Positions 1 to 10,803 of a stretch of 64,000 nt of DNA are shown piece after piece (the first letter of the stretch is position 1; every line of letters begins with the position of its first letter). The translations under genes and the position numbers were made by a program. The notes below the pieces were generated by a model, which had not been told where the DNA came from, searched no databases, and was given only the letters and a program-made list of their open reading frames with translations. Origin of the DNA: Streptomyces sp. Edi4 (GTDB lineage Bacteria; Actinomycetota; Actinomycetes; Streptomycetales; Streptomycetaceae). The stretch spans positions 1 through 64,000 of the forward strand of contig NZ_JBEJGY010000003.1 in NCBI RefSeq assembly GCF_040253615.1, given 5' to 3'.

Positions 1-2
1 AA

Positions 3-458
3 GGTGGACGAAGGCGAATCCAGGACTTCCAGTTCCTCAACGGCCTGGCCCTCGTCGGTCACGGTCGCACCCTGCTCGTCGCCGAGACCACCCGGCAACG
101 GCTGACCGCCTTCACCGTCACGGGCGACGGGGCGCTCACGGACCGGCGCACCTACGCCGACCTCGCCCATCTGGTCGGTACCCACGCCCGGCCGGACGGT
201 ATCTGGCCGACACAGGACGGCGTCTGGGTGGCCACCACCACCGGACACGCCGTCGCCCTGGTCTGGGAGAACGAGCTGGTCACCTCGGTGGACACTGGGG
301 AGCTGCTGCCGATCGCGTGCTGCGGAGACGGCGGGAACCGGCTGTTCGTCACCCTCGCCGACACCCATGGCCTCCCTCTGGGGGAGGCCATGGCCGCGAA
401 AGCGGTGCACACGACGGTCGCACTGCTCGAGGCCACGAAGGAGGGGCACGCTGCATGA
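3..458 (+). CDS. SMP-30/gluconolactonase/LRE-like protein, 3' end only
   Basis: This is the C-terminal part of a beta-propeller hydrolase-type protein. The frame is open from the window edge and ends at TGA 456-458. Recognisable stretches include FLNGLALVGHGRTLLVAETT, then PDGIW and GDGGNRLFVTLADTHG, which are typical of the SMP-30/gluconolactonase/LRE family in actinomycetes. The family usually hydrolyses lactones or acts on sugar acids; the substrate cannot be told from this fragment. The stop overlaps the ATG of the next gene by four bases (ATGA at 455-458), so the two were translationally coupled. Unlike its neighbours this reading frame is intact. A perfect 12-bp inverted repeat (365-376 and 382-393) lies inside the coding sequence. 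Confidence 0.75.
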   Translation, partial: GGRRRIQDFQFLNGLALVGHGRTLLVAETTRQRLTAFTVTGDGALTDRRTYADLAHLVGTHARPDGIWPTQDGVWVATTTGHAVALVWENELVTSVDTGELLPIACCGDGGNRLFVTLADTHGLPLGEAMAAKAVHTTVALLEATKEGHAA

Positions 459-2410
459 GCACCGAAGCAGCCGGACTGGACCCCGATGCTACAGGCCGTC
501 GAACACTCCCGGATCACCGACTTCGCGCGGTTCGCCTCGCCGCGGCGCCGGACGCGACCTGGGCGGTGACTACCACGCGCTGCTGGGCGTGGTCGGTCGA
601 CGACGTGAACGGCTTCTGGGCGGCGGTGTGGGACTACTTCCGTCTGCCCGAGCGCCTGGTGGGGCCCGCGCTGGCGGCCGAGGCGCTGCCGGGAGGCGTG
701 TGGTTTCCCGGCAGCACGCTGAACTACACGGCCGAAGTCTTCCGCGACCGGACCGGCACCGACACCGCCGTCATCACGGTGACCGAGGACACCGGCCCGC
801 AGCGGCGATCACCTGGCACGAACTGCGGCGTCAGGTCGCCTCACTCGCGCAGGCGCTCACCGAACTCGGCGTGCGCCTGGGCGACCGGGCGGCGGGTACC
901 TCCTCAACGGCGTGCAGGCCGTCGTGGCCTTCCTTGCCACCGCCGGTCTGGGCGACCTGGCGGGCGCGCGCGGGCAGGACTACACCGCCGCCGCGGCCGA
1001 AGCGCGGTTGGCGCAGCTCCGGCCGACCGTGCTCATCGCCGCGACCGGCTGTCTCCACGGCGGGAAAGCACATCGACCGCCGCGCCGATGTGGAAGCCCT
1101 GCGCGACGCGCTGCCGACCCTCACGGCGACCATCGCCGTGGGGGACGCGGCAGGGGCGGTGCCCGGTGCCCTCCCGTGGTCCGCGCTCACCGGGCGCGAC
1201 GCCGAACTGACCCCCGTACCAGTCCCGTTCGACCACCCGCTGTGGGTCGTGTTCTCCTCGGGCACGACCGCCGAGCTGGGCATCGTGCACGGGCACGGCG
1301 GGTCGTGCTGAGCAGCTCAAGAACCTGGGCCTGCACCTGGGCCTGCGCTCCGGGGACTGTTTCTGCTCTGGCACACCACACCGAGCTGGACTACGTGGAC
1401 GTCCTGGTGGCCGGCCTGCTACTGGGCGCAACGGCCGTCTGTTACGAGGGCAGCCCTGCCTATCCCGGCATCGATGCGCTCTGGCGGCTCGCGGCCCGAC
1501 TGGAGGTGAACGTCCTGGGGCACCAGCCCCGGCTACCTGGCGGCGCGCCGCAAGGCCGGTGTGCGGCTCGCCGACCACCATCCGGCCTCTCTCGAGCGCC
1601 TGGGGGTCACCGGCTCGGCGTTCCCCGCCGACCTGCAACACTGGGTCGCCGGCGAACTCGGGTCACGGACACAGGTCGTGTGCACCAGTGGTGGCACCAT
1701 GTGGTCACCGCGTTCCTCGGCGCCGCACCCACCACGCCGGTCTGGGCCGGTGATGGTTTCGCTCTGCCTGGGCGTGGCCGTGGAAGCCTTCGGCCCGGAC
1801 GGCAGGCCGGTGCGGGGCGAGGTGGAGCTGGTGGTGCTCCGGCGCATGCCGTCGATGCCGCCTGCATCTTCTGGACGACCCGGACGGCTGCTGCGCGCTC
1901 TACCGCGGCGCCTACTTCGACGTCTACCCGGCATGGTGCATGGCGACGGCATCACCATCACCGACCACGGCTCGGTGACCTGCACGGCGGGTCCGACGCG
2001 ACGCTGAACCGCCACGGCATACGCATGGGAAGCAGCGACATCTACGGTCCGGTGGAGCAGCTCGAGGAGATCGCGGAAGCCCTCGTCGTCGGGGTCGAGC
2101 AGGACAGTGGCGGCTACTGGATGCCGCTGTTCGTCACCACCACCGACGGCATCGACGTCGATGACGTGCTGAGCGAGAAGATCCGCGACGCCATACTCCA
2201 CGGCGCCTCCCCCCGCCACGTCCCCGACGAGATCATCCAGGCCCCCGGCATACCGCACACCCGCACCGGCAAGAAACTCGAATTCTCCTGCTCAAACGTC
2301 TGCTGCGCGGAGACGCCCAGCGCTCCGTGGTCGACCCCGGCAGCGTCGACAGACCCGAACTCATCGACTGGTACGCCCACATCGGCGCCGCCCACCGTAC
2401 GCGCGACGGG
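455..2410 (+). pseudogene. acetoacetyl-CoA synthetase remnant, multiple frameshifts
   Basis: An intact protein would activate acetoacetate to acetoacetyl-CoA through an acyl-adenylate. The pieces occur in family order but in all three forward frames: SVDDVNGFWAAVWDYF and GGVWFPGSTLNYT near 600-730, ITWHELRRQVASLAQAL near 810-860, the adenylation loop remnant VVFSSGTTAELGIVHGHGG near 1245-1310, LGHQPRLPGG near 1515, GIRMGSSDIYGPVEQLEEI near 2020-2080, and a C-terminal RSVVDPGSVDRPELIDWY near 2320-2370. At least five indels are needed to join them, so no full-length product is possible from the sequence as given. The start ATG overlaps the previous stop. The SMP-30 and amidohydrolase neighbours suggest a former carbon-utilisation operon. 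Sequencing error is the alternative to decay. Confidence 0.7.
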
Positions 2411-2618
2411 CACCGCTGCCGGCTCCGTCGCGTCCCCGTCACCGAACGGCTGACCGGGCGGCATCGCCCCCCGGCAGGGGGCCGGGCCGTCCGGAAGCCG
2501 CCGGGCGGGCGCCGGACACGTCTCGCCCCGCCCGGCAGGCCGCCGGCCTTGGGGCTCTCACCGCTGCTGTCGGCCACCGGCACACCACCACAAGGACATG
2601 TGACCAAGGAGTCCTGCC

Positions 2619-3583
2619 ATGACCTACATCGCGCTGGAAGAAGCCTTCACCATCCCGGAGCTGTTCGCGCGCCAGCCCTCGACGCCCCAGAAGATCCAGG
2701 TCAGCGACCAGTACGCCAAGGACTGCCGACGCCGCCTGGCCGACTTCGAGGAGCACCGTCTTCCCGAGATGGACGCGCATGGCATCGACATCCAGGTCCT
2801 GTCGCTGAGCGTCCCCGGTATCCAGGCCGACACCGACGCCGGCGCCGCCGTCGACAACGCCCGGTTCGCCAACGATCACCTGGCCCGGACCATCGCCCGC
2901 CACCCGACCCGCTTCAAGGGGTTCGCCGCCCTGCCTCTGCAGGACCCCGCCGCCGCCGTGATCGAACTAAACGCTGCGTCGAACAGCTCGGCTTCAGGGG
3001 AGCGCTGGTCAACGACCACACGCAGGGCCGGTACCTGGACCATCCCGCGTACGGGGAACTGTGGAGCGCACTGGAGGAACTCCGTGTGCCGTTGTACCTC
3101 CACCCGGCTTACTGCCTCGCGATGACTGGCACGTGATGCGCGGACGGCCGGAGATGTACGGGGCCAGCTGGAGTTGGCAGGCCGAGACCGGCGGCCACGC
3201 CATGCGGCTGATCTATGCCGGAGTGTTCGACCGGCACCCCGGTGCGACCCTGATCCTCGGGCACCTCGGCGAGTTTCTGCCGTTCCAGCGCTCCCGCTTC
3301 GACTCGCGTCACCGCTCGCTCCAGGTCGACGCGCCGCTTGAGCGGATGCCGTCGCAGTACTTCGGGGAGCAACATCCTGATCACCACAAGCGGGGTATCG
3401 GCCCCTGGAGGCCGTGCAGGCCGCCGTGCTGAGCATCGGGGCCAAGCGGTCATGTTCGCGATCGACTACCCGTACGCAGTCCTCACTGCCGAAGCGGTGG
3501 ACTCGATCGAGAAGTGCGACCTTTCACCCGAGGTGAAGGAGAAAATCGCCCATCTGAACGCCCGGCGCGTGCTGGGCATCTGA
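2619..3583 (+). pseudogene. amidohydrolase-2 family (resorcylate decarboxylase-like) remnant
   Basis: The start ATG at 2619 follows AAGGAG and opens MTYIALEEAFTIPELF, typical of metal-dependent amidohydrolase-2 proteins such as gamma-resorcylate or 2,3-dihydroxybenzoate decarboxylases. The first frame holds to about 2970. The sequence then moves to the frame reading EQLGFRGALVNDHTQGRYLD (about 2975-3125), then to DWHVMRGRPEMYG through LIYAGVFDRHPGATLILGHLGE (about 3130-3360), and finally to VMFAIDYPYAVLTAEA up to the stop at 3583. Metal-ligand segments such as LILGHLGE and FAIDYPY are still visible. At least three frameshifts make this a non-functional copy as sequenced. The gene lies 200 bp after the synthetase remnant on the same strand. 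Confidence 0.72.
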
Positions 3584-3814
3584 CCAGCACGGGGCCCTGT
3601 GCGGGCGCTCAAGGCAGCCAGCGCAGGCACCGCGTTGCTGATGCCGGCTGTCGACTGCGGTTCGCCCGCCTCCTCGCCGCCTCATCCGGCCAGGGACGGC
3701 CGACGGCCGCGCCAGGGCTCAGGGAGACACATGGCCGCCCCACCGGTCACCGGCGCGGCGCCACGTCCGTCCACAGGAGGCAGAAGCAGGTCGCCCATGC
3801 CGATGCCACGGCCC

Positions 3815-4500
3815 TTATGCGTCTCGGAGACCGGCAGGCCGGGACGCCCCCTCGCCGGACAGGAGGGCCCCGATCTCGGCCGCCGGCCGACCGGTGTGCA
3901 AGCTGATCAGGTCGGTGAGCAGACCGTCCAAGGGCGGCCAGGGGATGGCTCCGGCGGTCGTTGTAGAGGCTGACCAAACCGTGCAGGGCGGTCCAGAGCA
4001 TGAGTCCGGCCTGCCACTGCTGATCCGCCGCGCACCGCTTCTGCTCCCCGGCGGTCGCAGCCGCCCAGGGAGGCGACGACGGCGCCGAGCAGCTCGGCCC
4101 CGGCGCCGTGGGCCGTACCAGGGACGAGGTCGGCAGGCATCCGGCCGCCGAACAGGGTGCGGTAGTGGCCGCGCTGGTCGACTCCCCAGTGCACATAGGC
4201 CGCGCACCGGGCGACGAGGTCGGCCTGCTCGGTCCGCGGCGGGCTGCGCGGCTCCGTCCATCAGCCGGGCCAGCTCCTCATAGCGAAGCCGTAGCACGTG
4301 TTCGATCAGTGCGCTCAGGTCGGGAAGCTGGTGAGACGCTGGCCGGCGCGACCCCGACCTCACGCGCGACCTGCCGGAGCGTCAGTGTCTCCGGTTGATC
4401 GAGAGTGGCCAGCAGCTTCTGCCGGCGGCGTCCACAAGCTGGGCCTTGAGCACCTGTCCCTGCCCGCGCGGATTGCGGCGACGGGGAGCGGACCACTCCT
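3815..4500 (-). pseudogene. TetR/AcrR-family repressor remnant
   Basis: Read from the minus strand, the N-terminal piece ends in KLLATLDQPETLTLRQVAREVGVAPASV, a TetR helix-turn-helix. After a frameshift it continues as DLSALIEHVLRLRYEELARLMDG, and later segments LWTALHGLVSLYNDRRSH and LISLHTGRPAAEIGALL belong to the ligand-binding domain. At least two indels break the gene. It is divergent from the NmrA-like gene that starts at 4643. The tandem repeats at 4588-4630 between them look like TetR operators, so this protein probably once repressed that promoter. Nothing convincing lies between 3584 and 3814. Confidence 0.65.
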
Positions 4501-4574
4501 GACTGACACCTCGCTCCCTTCCGGCCAGGGTGAACGGTTCAGCAACAGGTGTTCACCTTACAGGTGGCCTCACT

Positions 4575-4633
4575 TTGACACTGATAACCAACGGTTGTTT
4601 ACTCAAGTCGCCAACGGTTGTTCAGTCAAGGAG
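4575..4633 (+). promoter_or_regulatory. promoter with tandem palindromic operators upstream of the NmrA-like gene
   Basis: A consensus -35 box TTGACA lies at 4575-4580, and 17 nt downstream TTTACT (4598-4603) can serve as the -10 box. Overlapping the -10 region are two near-identical 20-mers: CCAACGGTTGTTTACTCAAG at 4588-4607 and CCAACGGTTGTTCAGTCAAG at 4611-4630. Each contains the palindrome CAACGGTTG. The spacing of 23 nt (about two helical turns) fits cooperative repressor binding. The TetR remnant divergent from this site is the obvious candidate regulator; that link is an inference. AAGGAG at 4628-4633 is the ribosome binding site for ATG 4643. Confidence 0.6.
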
Positions 4634-4642
4634 CGGATGATC

Positions 4643-5329
4643 ATGCGCATCGCAGTACTCGGAGCCTCGGGCCGGACCGGCGGCACGCTCGTCGACCAGG
4701 CGCTGGAACGCGGACACGAGGTCGTGGCCCTGGTCCGCACGCCGTCCAAGGTCACCGTGTCCGCGCCACGGCAGGTCGAGATCAGGCAGGCTGACGTCAC
4801 CGCCCCGCAGAGCTTCCCCGGCCTGACCGACATCGACGTGGTCGTCTCGGCCATCGGCATCGGCAGGGGCGACGGCCCGGGCGCGCTGGTCGCCGGGGCC
4901 AGGAGGCTCGCCGCGGCGAACGTGCGCACGGTATGGCTCGGAGCGCTGGGCTCGGGGCGTGTCGAGCCGGTCCGGCGGCCTGATCTACGCAGGGGTGATG
5001 CGGGTGTTCGTCGGATCGGAACTGGCCGAGAAGGCCGAGGCCGACGAGATCGCCCTGAAGGCCGGCGCCACGGTGTTCACGCTCCGGACGTCACGGACGC
5101 CCCCCTCAGTCCCACCCGGCGCATCGGCCCGCTGGCGGAGCTGCGGCGCCCGCTGGTGCCGCCCAGGATCTCCCGCACCACGCTGGCCGCGCTGCTGCTG
5201 GACGAGGCGGAGACCAGCAAGCACGGCAACGGCATCCTCGTGCCCCTCAAGCCTCGGTCCCTCGGCCGACGCGACAGCCCCGGCAGGTTCTCCACGGGGC
5301 GCCAGCAGGTTTCCCGCCGGGTACTGTGA
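4643..5329 (+). pseudogene. NmrA-like NAD(P)-binding protein remnant
   Basis: The N-terminus MRIAVLGASGRTGGTLVDQA carries the GxxGxxG dinucleotide-binding loop of NmrA-like/atypical SDR proteins, followed by EVVALVRTPSK and DIDVVVSAIGIGRGDG. Near 4965 the frame shifts to SGGLIYAGVMRVFVGSELAEKAEAD, and near 5090 it returns to DVTDAPLSPTRRIGPLAELR with the family's ISRTTLAALLLDEAETSKH ending at the stop 5327-5329. Two frameshifts inactivate it. I placed the start at ATG 4643, nine bases after AAGGAG, rather than the nearer ATG 4637. Such proteins are often under TetR control, which fits the operators upstream. Confidence 0.65.
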
Positions 5330-5552
5330 CCGCGGTCGCGCAGCTGGCTGCGGCCGGAACCGAGGCATGACGAAGGAGTCCACCGCGTCCGGCATGCGCA
5401 TCGATCAGCTCGGCCGTCGCGATTGCGCTTGCCGAAAATATCGTCCGCCCTGGTGGGATGCGGTGCGCACGGTGTACTGGAGGCCGGTTGGCGCGGTCGC
5501 CCGAGCGGGAGCTCTCGCGAGGCCGGCGCTCGCGGCGGCAAGATGATCGACC

Positions 5553-6185
5553 GTGTTGCTGCGACTGGCCTACCTGGGCGTGACGAATGCGTTCGCCATG
5601 CTGCGCCTGACCAATGGGCGGTCGGGATAGACTGCCGGGATACTCGCCTTGCGCCACCAGGTCATGGTGCTGGAGCGCCAACTCGGCCAGGAGCGGCGTG
5701 CGGCTCCGCCGCGAGCGACCGGGGATTTCTGGCGGCGCTGCTGCACCGGCTTCCCATGCACGTGCTCCGCGGGGTGCGAATTTGCTGGTGCGTCCGGACA
5801 CGGTGCTGGTCTTGGCACCGCGACCTTCTCGCCCGCCGTCAGGCTGCCGCCTCCCGGCCCAGGCGCTCGGGACGGCCGCGGACCGTGCACTCGGTGCGGG
5901 CCCTGGTGTTGCGCCTGGCGCGGACAATCCCGGCTTGGGGTATCGCCGTCTGCACGGTGAACTGCTTGTCCTGGGCGTGAAGGTGGCCGCTTCCACTGTC
6001 TGGGAGATCTTGCAGGAGGCCGGCGTTGATCTCGGCACCCGAGCGGCTTCCTTCCAGCACGTGGGCGGACTTCCTGCGCTCCCAGGCCGATGCCCTGCTC
6101 GGCCTGCGACTTCTTCGAAACGGTCATCCTGTCCGGGGCTCGGATGTACGTGCTGGCCGTCATCGAGCATGCCAAGCCGACGGAT
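5553..6185 (+). mobile_element. degenerate integrase-core transposase fragment, plus-strand copy
   Basis: The segment encodes, in shifting frames, LRLAYLGVTNAFAMLRL, then ILALRHQVMVLERQLGQE, LLVRPDTVL, ALVLRLARTIP, LGYRRLHGELLVLGVKVAAS and TVWEILQEAGV. This is the usual order in the integrase-core (rve) transposase common in Streptomyces, up to the start of the catalytic core around DFFETVILSGARMYVLAVIEHA (several frames, 6100-6175). In-frame stops and indels interrupt it, and it ends near 6185, where a second fragment of the same element begins in the opposite orientation. No terminal inverted repeats were found. Between 5330 and 5552 I see no gene. Confidence 0.6.
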
Positions 6186-6440
6186 CCCGGGCTGGTCTGC
6201 GCAGCACGTCCCGTGGCAGCCGGTACAGCAGCGCCGTCAGGTATGCCCGGTCGCTCGGGGTGAACCGCCCCCGATCCTCGCCGAGTCGCGCCAGTACCAT
6301 GAGCTGGTCGTGACTGGCCGCAGCGATTTTCGTGTCTTCGCCGCGGTCGCTCATCGGTAGCAGGCGAAGCACGGCGAACGCGTGAGTTACGGCCAGGTAG
6401 CCCAGTCGCAGTACACGGGCGCCGGCCGGAAGGCGGGGCG
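6186..6440 (-). mobile_element. N-terminal fragment of the same transposase type, minus strand
   Basis: Read on the minus strand from about 6440, the sequence gives RVLRLGYLAVTHAFAVLRLL, then PMSDRGEDTKI, QLMVLARLGEDRGRFTPSD and RAYLTALLYRLPRDVLRR. This is the N-terminal portion of the protein family seen in the plus-strand fragment just to the left. Only about 80 codons remain before the fragment stops at the join with the other copy. The two copies therefore meet at about 6186 in opposite orientation, which suggests nested insertion or recombination between elements. It lies directly downstream of the LysR remnant. Confidence 0.55.
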
Positions 6441-6539
6441 TCGGCGAGTCCGGCGTGAGTGCGGTGCGGGGCCGGCGCGGGCTGTTTGCCTCGGGCCTGG
6501 TCTCGGGCATGGGCTCCGGCCATGTCATGACGACGTGCC

Positions 6540-7443
6540 GGTCGTAGCGCTGTCGCGCAGGAAGCCCGCGAAGGCCCCAGCGGCGGGGGTGAGGGCGTGG
6601 TCGGCCATGCGGACCAGAAGGATGTGGCGTACCGGGGCGGGGGGTTGCAGTGGCAGGCGCACCTTGTTGGACGCCGCCTCGGGTGCCTTCCAGCGCCAGG
6701 GTGGGGGCGAGGGCGACGCCGATGCCGGCGGCGACCATGGCCTGTGCCTCCTGGTAGTCGTGGGCCTCGTAGGCGATCTGCGGCTTGAAACCGGCTGTGT
6801 GGCAGCTGCGGGCGAGAGCCTCGGCCACCGGGTGGTTCTCGGCGCGGGGCGATCCAGGGGTCGTTCGCGAAGTCGGCGAGGGCGGCCGAAGGGCGGCCGG
6901 CGAGGGGGTGGTCCTTGCTGACGAGGAGGGCCGGGGGTCGTCGACGAGTGAGGTGACGACGATGTCCTCGCGGTCGATGCGGTTCCAGTCGTAGTCCCAC
7001 ATCAGGGACATCTCGATTTCCCGGTTCTCCAGCATCGCCCACAGGCCCGCGATGCGGGCGCTGCGCACCGTCAGCCGTACGTCGGGGTGGGCTTTCCGGA
7101 AGGCGATCACGGCCCGGGGGAGGAGGGAAGCGCCGACGGTGGGGAAGGTTCCGATGCGGAGGATGCCCGCGCGCAGTCCCGCGAAGTTGGCGAGCTCGTT
7201 CTCGGCGGCCGTCAGTTCTCGCTCGATCCGCTCCGCGCTCGGCCAGGGCGCGTCCCGCGTCAGTGAGCGTGACACCCCGCTCGGCACCTGGCGCTCCAAC
7301 AGCGGCTGCCCAGCCTCCGCCTCCAAGCGGCTGACCTGCTGGGACACCGCTGAAGGCGTGTAGCTCGAGAGCCGCGCGGTCGCGGTGACCGAGCCCCGGC
7401 GGGCGACCTCGGTGAAGAGCAGGATGCGCCGCACATCGAGCAC
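6540..7443 (-). pseudogene. LysR-family regulator remnant
   Basis: The gene opens on the minus strand at 7443 with MLDVRRILLFTEVARRGSVT and a LysR winged helix (SYTPSAVSQQVSRLEAEAG). The linker and effector domain follow: IERELTAAENELANFAGLRAG, LRIGTFPTVGASLLPRAV and VRLTVRSARIAGLWAMLENR. Frameshifts occur around 7250, around 6930 and again after ALAPTLALEG near 6680. The end near 6540 is approximate. It is divergent from the PrpF-type gene, the usual arrangement for a LysR activator and its target operon, so it probably once controlled the tricarboxylate-type genes to its right. Confidence 0.7.
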
Positions 7444-7518
7444 CTGCTCACCTCCAGCATTAATTCCAACTTAATACCCATGCAGATTTCCGAAAGATCA
7501 CTCACGCTCCGCCCCCAC

Positions 7519-8698
7519 CGTGGATCACACCACGCACGGAAGTGCCGGCGGGGTTTCCACGCAGCAGGTCCTGGTCGCGTTGCGTCTCGGCTGGCCCAGA
7601 CGATCCGCGGAGGAACCAGCAAGTGCTGGACTTCGACCACCACGATGTGGTCGCGACCGGCGTGGACGCCGACACCCTGCTGCTCGCCGCCTACAACGCC
7701 GCCGACCCCCGCCAGACACCCGCGTCGGCGGTGCCTCCTCCACCACCTCCAAGGCCGCGATCGTCCGGACACCGGCCGAGCCGGGCATCGACGTCGAGTA
7801 CGCCTTCGCGCAGGTCGGCATCGGTGACGAGCGCGTGGAATGGACCAGCAACTGCGGCAACTGCGCCACCGCCGTCGCCCTGTACGCCGTCCACAACGGC
7901 CTGGTACCGATCACATCGGACTCCACCACGGTGCGGATGCTGCACGTCTACACCGGGGCCCGCCTCACCGGCACCATCCCCACCCCGGGCAGTACGGCCC
8001 CCGAAGAGGGCACGGCCGCGGTGCCCGGCACCGCGGCGCTCGGAGGCGCCGGTCCTGCTCGGCTTCGAGGACCCGGCGGGTACGACCACGGGGCGCGCCC
8101 TGCCGACCGGCCGCGCCCTGGACACCCTACGGGCCCGCCGGTCCGGCCGAGGCGTCCTGGTCGACGCCGGCGCCCCGGCCGCGCTGTTCGAGGCCAAGGC
8201 GTTCGGCCTCGACGGCACCGAGTCGCTCACCGAGTTCGCCGAGGCGGTTCCCGCGCTCACCGTGCTGCGCCGCGAGGCCGCCCTGGACATGGGCCTGGCC
8301 GACCGGAACGACCCGGTCAGCGATGCTGTGCCGAAAGTCGGCGTCGTTGCCCGGGCCGCCTCATATCGCACCACTCATGGCACTCTGGTCAGTCAGGACG
8401 AGTACGACCTGGCCGTACGCATGGTCTCCATGCACGCACCCCACCCGGCGATCGGCCTCACCTCGGCCGTCGCCCTGGCCACCGCGGCCGCCATCCCCGG
8501 CACGCTCGCCCTCCACCGCGTCGCCCGGCAGACCGCCGACGGCACGCTGCGCCTGGGCACCCCGGCAGGCGTCATCACCGCCCAAGCCGTCCCCGCACCG
8601 GACGGCGCGTCCCCCACGGTGCTGCTGCACCGCGCCGCCCGCCGCATCGCCCAGGCCGAACTTCTCTTGTTCCCGTCCTGGAAGGACGCCCCGCATGA
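7519..8698 (+). pseudogene. PrpF-family isomerase remnant
   Basis: The family motif IRGGTSKCW appears at about 7598-7624, followed after a frameshift by [27 protein letters not shown]. After another shift come [14 protein letters not shown] and [32 protein letters not shown], the catalytic-cysteine region of PrpF-type proteins (aconitate or oxalomesaconate isomerases with a diaminopimelate-epimerase fold). The C-terminal half reads [20 protein letters not shown] through [20 protein letters not shown]. At least three frameshifts are present. The 3' end overlaps the start of the symporter gene. Together with the symporter and TcuA-like flavoprotein this resembles a tricarballylate/aconitate-type uptake and oxidation operon; that pathway assignment is inferred. 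Confidence 0.65.
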
Positions 8699-10105
8699 GC
8701 CGCAACGATGCCGCCCCGGGTACCGACCACCGCTCCACCACGCCGCACCCGCCGGCCGCCGTCCCGCTCTACGTCCAATGCCTGATCGGTGTTCTCGCCG
8801 GTGCCGTCGTCGGCTGGCTGTGGCCTTCCTTCGGCGCCGAGCTGAAGCCCCTGGGCGACGGCTTCATCGCGCGGCTCATGATGATCGCGCCGGTCATCTT
8901 CTGTACCGTCGTCCACGGCATCGCCTCCATGGGCAACGCGCGTGCCGTCGGCAGGGTCAGCCTCAAGGCGCTGCTCTACTTCGAGGTGCTGACCACCGTC
9001 GCCATGGTGATCGGCCTGGTCGTCGTCAACGTCGTCCAGCCCGGCAGCGGACTGCACGTCGATACCTCCACCCTCTCCACCAAGGGGCTGCCGCCCGAGG
9101 CGACCGCGAGCCACGAGAGCTTCTCCGCCTTCGTCCTCGCCATGATCTCGGACACCCTGCTCAGCGCCATGACCGGCCACGAGATCCTGCCGGTGCTGGT
9201 GGTCTCGGTGTTGTTCGGCTTCGGCCTCAACGCCGGCGGCGAGGCGGGCGCGGGGATCGCCCAGGGCATCGAGAAGCTGTCCAGGATCCTGTTCACACTC
9301 ATCCGCTGGATCATGCGGCTGGCCCTCATTGGCGCCTTCGGCCTCGACGGCCTTCACCATCGGCAACTACGGCCTGCAGATCCGCACCTCTTCCTGCCCT
9401 GGTCGGCTCCTTCTGGCTCACCGCCCTGTTCTTCGTCCTGGTCGTCCTCGGTACGGTCATGCGCGTCAACGGCCTGCGCCTGCTGCCCTTCCTCCGCCAC
9501 ATCAAGGAAGAGCCGCTGATCGTCCTGGGCACCTCGTCCAGCGAGCCGGTGCTGCCGCGCATGATGGCCAAGCTCGAGCACGTGGGCGCATCCAAACCGG
9601 TCGTCGGTATCGCCATGTTGCCCGCCGGGTACTCCTTCAACCTCGACGGCACCGCGATCTACCTCACCATGGGCTCGGTCTTCCTCGCCCAGGCCCTCGG
9701 CATCGACCTCAGCCTCACCCAGCAGCTGTCGATGCTCGCCATCATGCTGCTCACCTCCAAGGGCGCCGCCGGGGTCACCGGGTCCGGCTTCGTAGCGCTG
9801 GCCGCCACCCTCAGCGCCGTTCCCCACGTACCCGTCGCCGCCCTGGCGCTGATCTTCGGCATCGACCGCTTCATGTCCGAGGCCCGCGCCTGGACCACGT
9901 GGTCGGCAACGGCGTCGCCACTCTGGCGGCGGCCAAATGGGAGGGACAGCTCGACGAGGACCGTGCCAAGGCCGTCCTCCGCGGCGATATCCGCAGACCT
10001 CCGCTCCCGAGGCCGGCCACACCCCCGATCGGCAGGTCGATCCCGCACTCGGTGCAGCGGGCCCGCGGAAGCCGACCCGAAAGCAGCGGCCGGAGCGGAC
10101 CGTGA
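8695..10105 (+). pseudogene. sodium:dicarboxylate symporter (DctA-like) remnant
   Basis: From ATG 8695 the first frame encodes a hydrophobic N-terminal half: [40 protein letters not shown] and [23 protein letters not shown] frameshift near 9345 moves into another frame reading [20 protein letters not shown], then the hallmark [17 protein letters not shown] and [14 protein letters not shown] with [19 protein letters not shown]. These are the substrate- and sodium-binding loops of the DAACS family. A further shift near 9890 changes [20 protein letters not shown] into a run-on tail. The protein would import C4-dicarboxylates or a related acid by sodium symport if the frame were intact. Confidence 0.72.
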
Positions 10106-10200
10106 CCCGGCGCCCGCCGTCGGCTGACGCACCGCACACAGCTGGTTGTGGAGCCCGCGCTCCGGACCGGCCCTTCCCGTGATCAGGAGCACCCGCACTG

Positions 10201-10803
10201 ATGGCAGCACCCTGGGGCGTCACCGTGGTCGGCGGCGGAAACGCCGGCTTCTGCGCAGCGCAGTCCGCCCGGCAAGCGGGCGCCCGAGTGCTCGTACTGG
10301 AAAAGGCGCCACGGCAGTGGGCCGGCGGCAACTCCGACTTCACCGCCGGCGCCATGCGCACCAGCCACGGCGGACTCGCCGACCTCAAGAACCTCCTGGA
10401 ACTGACCGCACAGGACTGCTTCCCGCTGACCGACCTCGCCCCGTACACCGACGACGACTTCCTCGACGACATGGTCAAGGGCTACGTGGGCATACCGATG
10501 CCGACCTCGCGCGGATCCTGGCCGGCGAGTCCCGCGACGATGGACTGGCTTCGCGACCTGGGCCTGCGGTTCGAGCTGATGTACCGCCGGCAGGCGTATG
10601 AGGTGGACGGCCACCACCGCTTCTGGGGTGGCCTGGCGGTCGGCGTCGTCGGCGGCGGCAAGGGGATGATCGAGCAGCACCTGGCGGCCGTCGAACGCAC
10701 CGGCGTGCACGTACGCTTCGACGCCCCCGTCACTCGCCTGGCCACCGCATCCGACGGCACCGTCCACGGCGTAGTGCTCGCCGACGGAGACGCTCAACTG
10801 TGA
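10201..10803 (+). pseudogene. FAD-dependent tricarballylate dehydrogenase-like (TcuA-like), truncated
   Basis: ATG 10201 opens VTVVGGGNAGFCAAQSARQAGA, an FAD-binding Rossmann motif (GxGxxG), followed by LVLEKAPRQWAGGNSDFTAGAMR as in fumarate-reductase/TcuA-type flavoproteins. A local frameshift around 10490-10530 loses the segment DADLARILAGESRD, which is legible in another frame, and the original frame resumes at TMDWLRDLGLRFELMYRRQA. The frame stops at 10803 after about 200 residues, while the family is usually over 450, so the C-terminal half with the substrate-binding domain is gone. It is the last recognisable member of the decayed acid-utilisation operon. Confidence 0.65.

Noticed and set aside
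365..393. Perfect inverted repeat as a terminator or regulatory element
   Set aside because: It is inside the SMP-30 coding sequence, in frame, and lacks a T run. It could be chance codon choice.
7542..10127. Plus-strand frame of 861 codons as a fusion gene
   Set aside because: Only the part from about 9385 matches a protein (the symporter C-terminal half). The long frame arises because frameshifts join unrelated phases.
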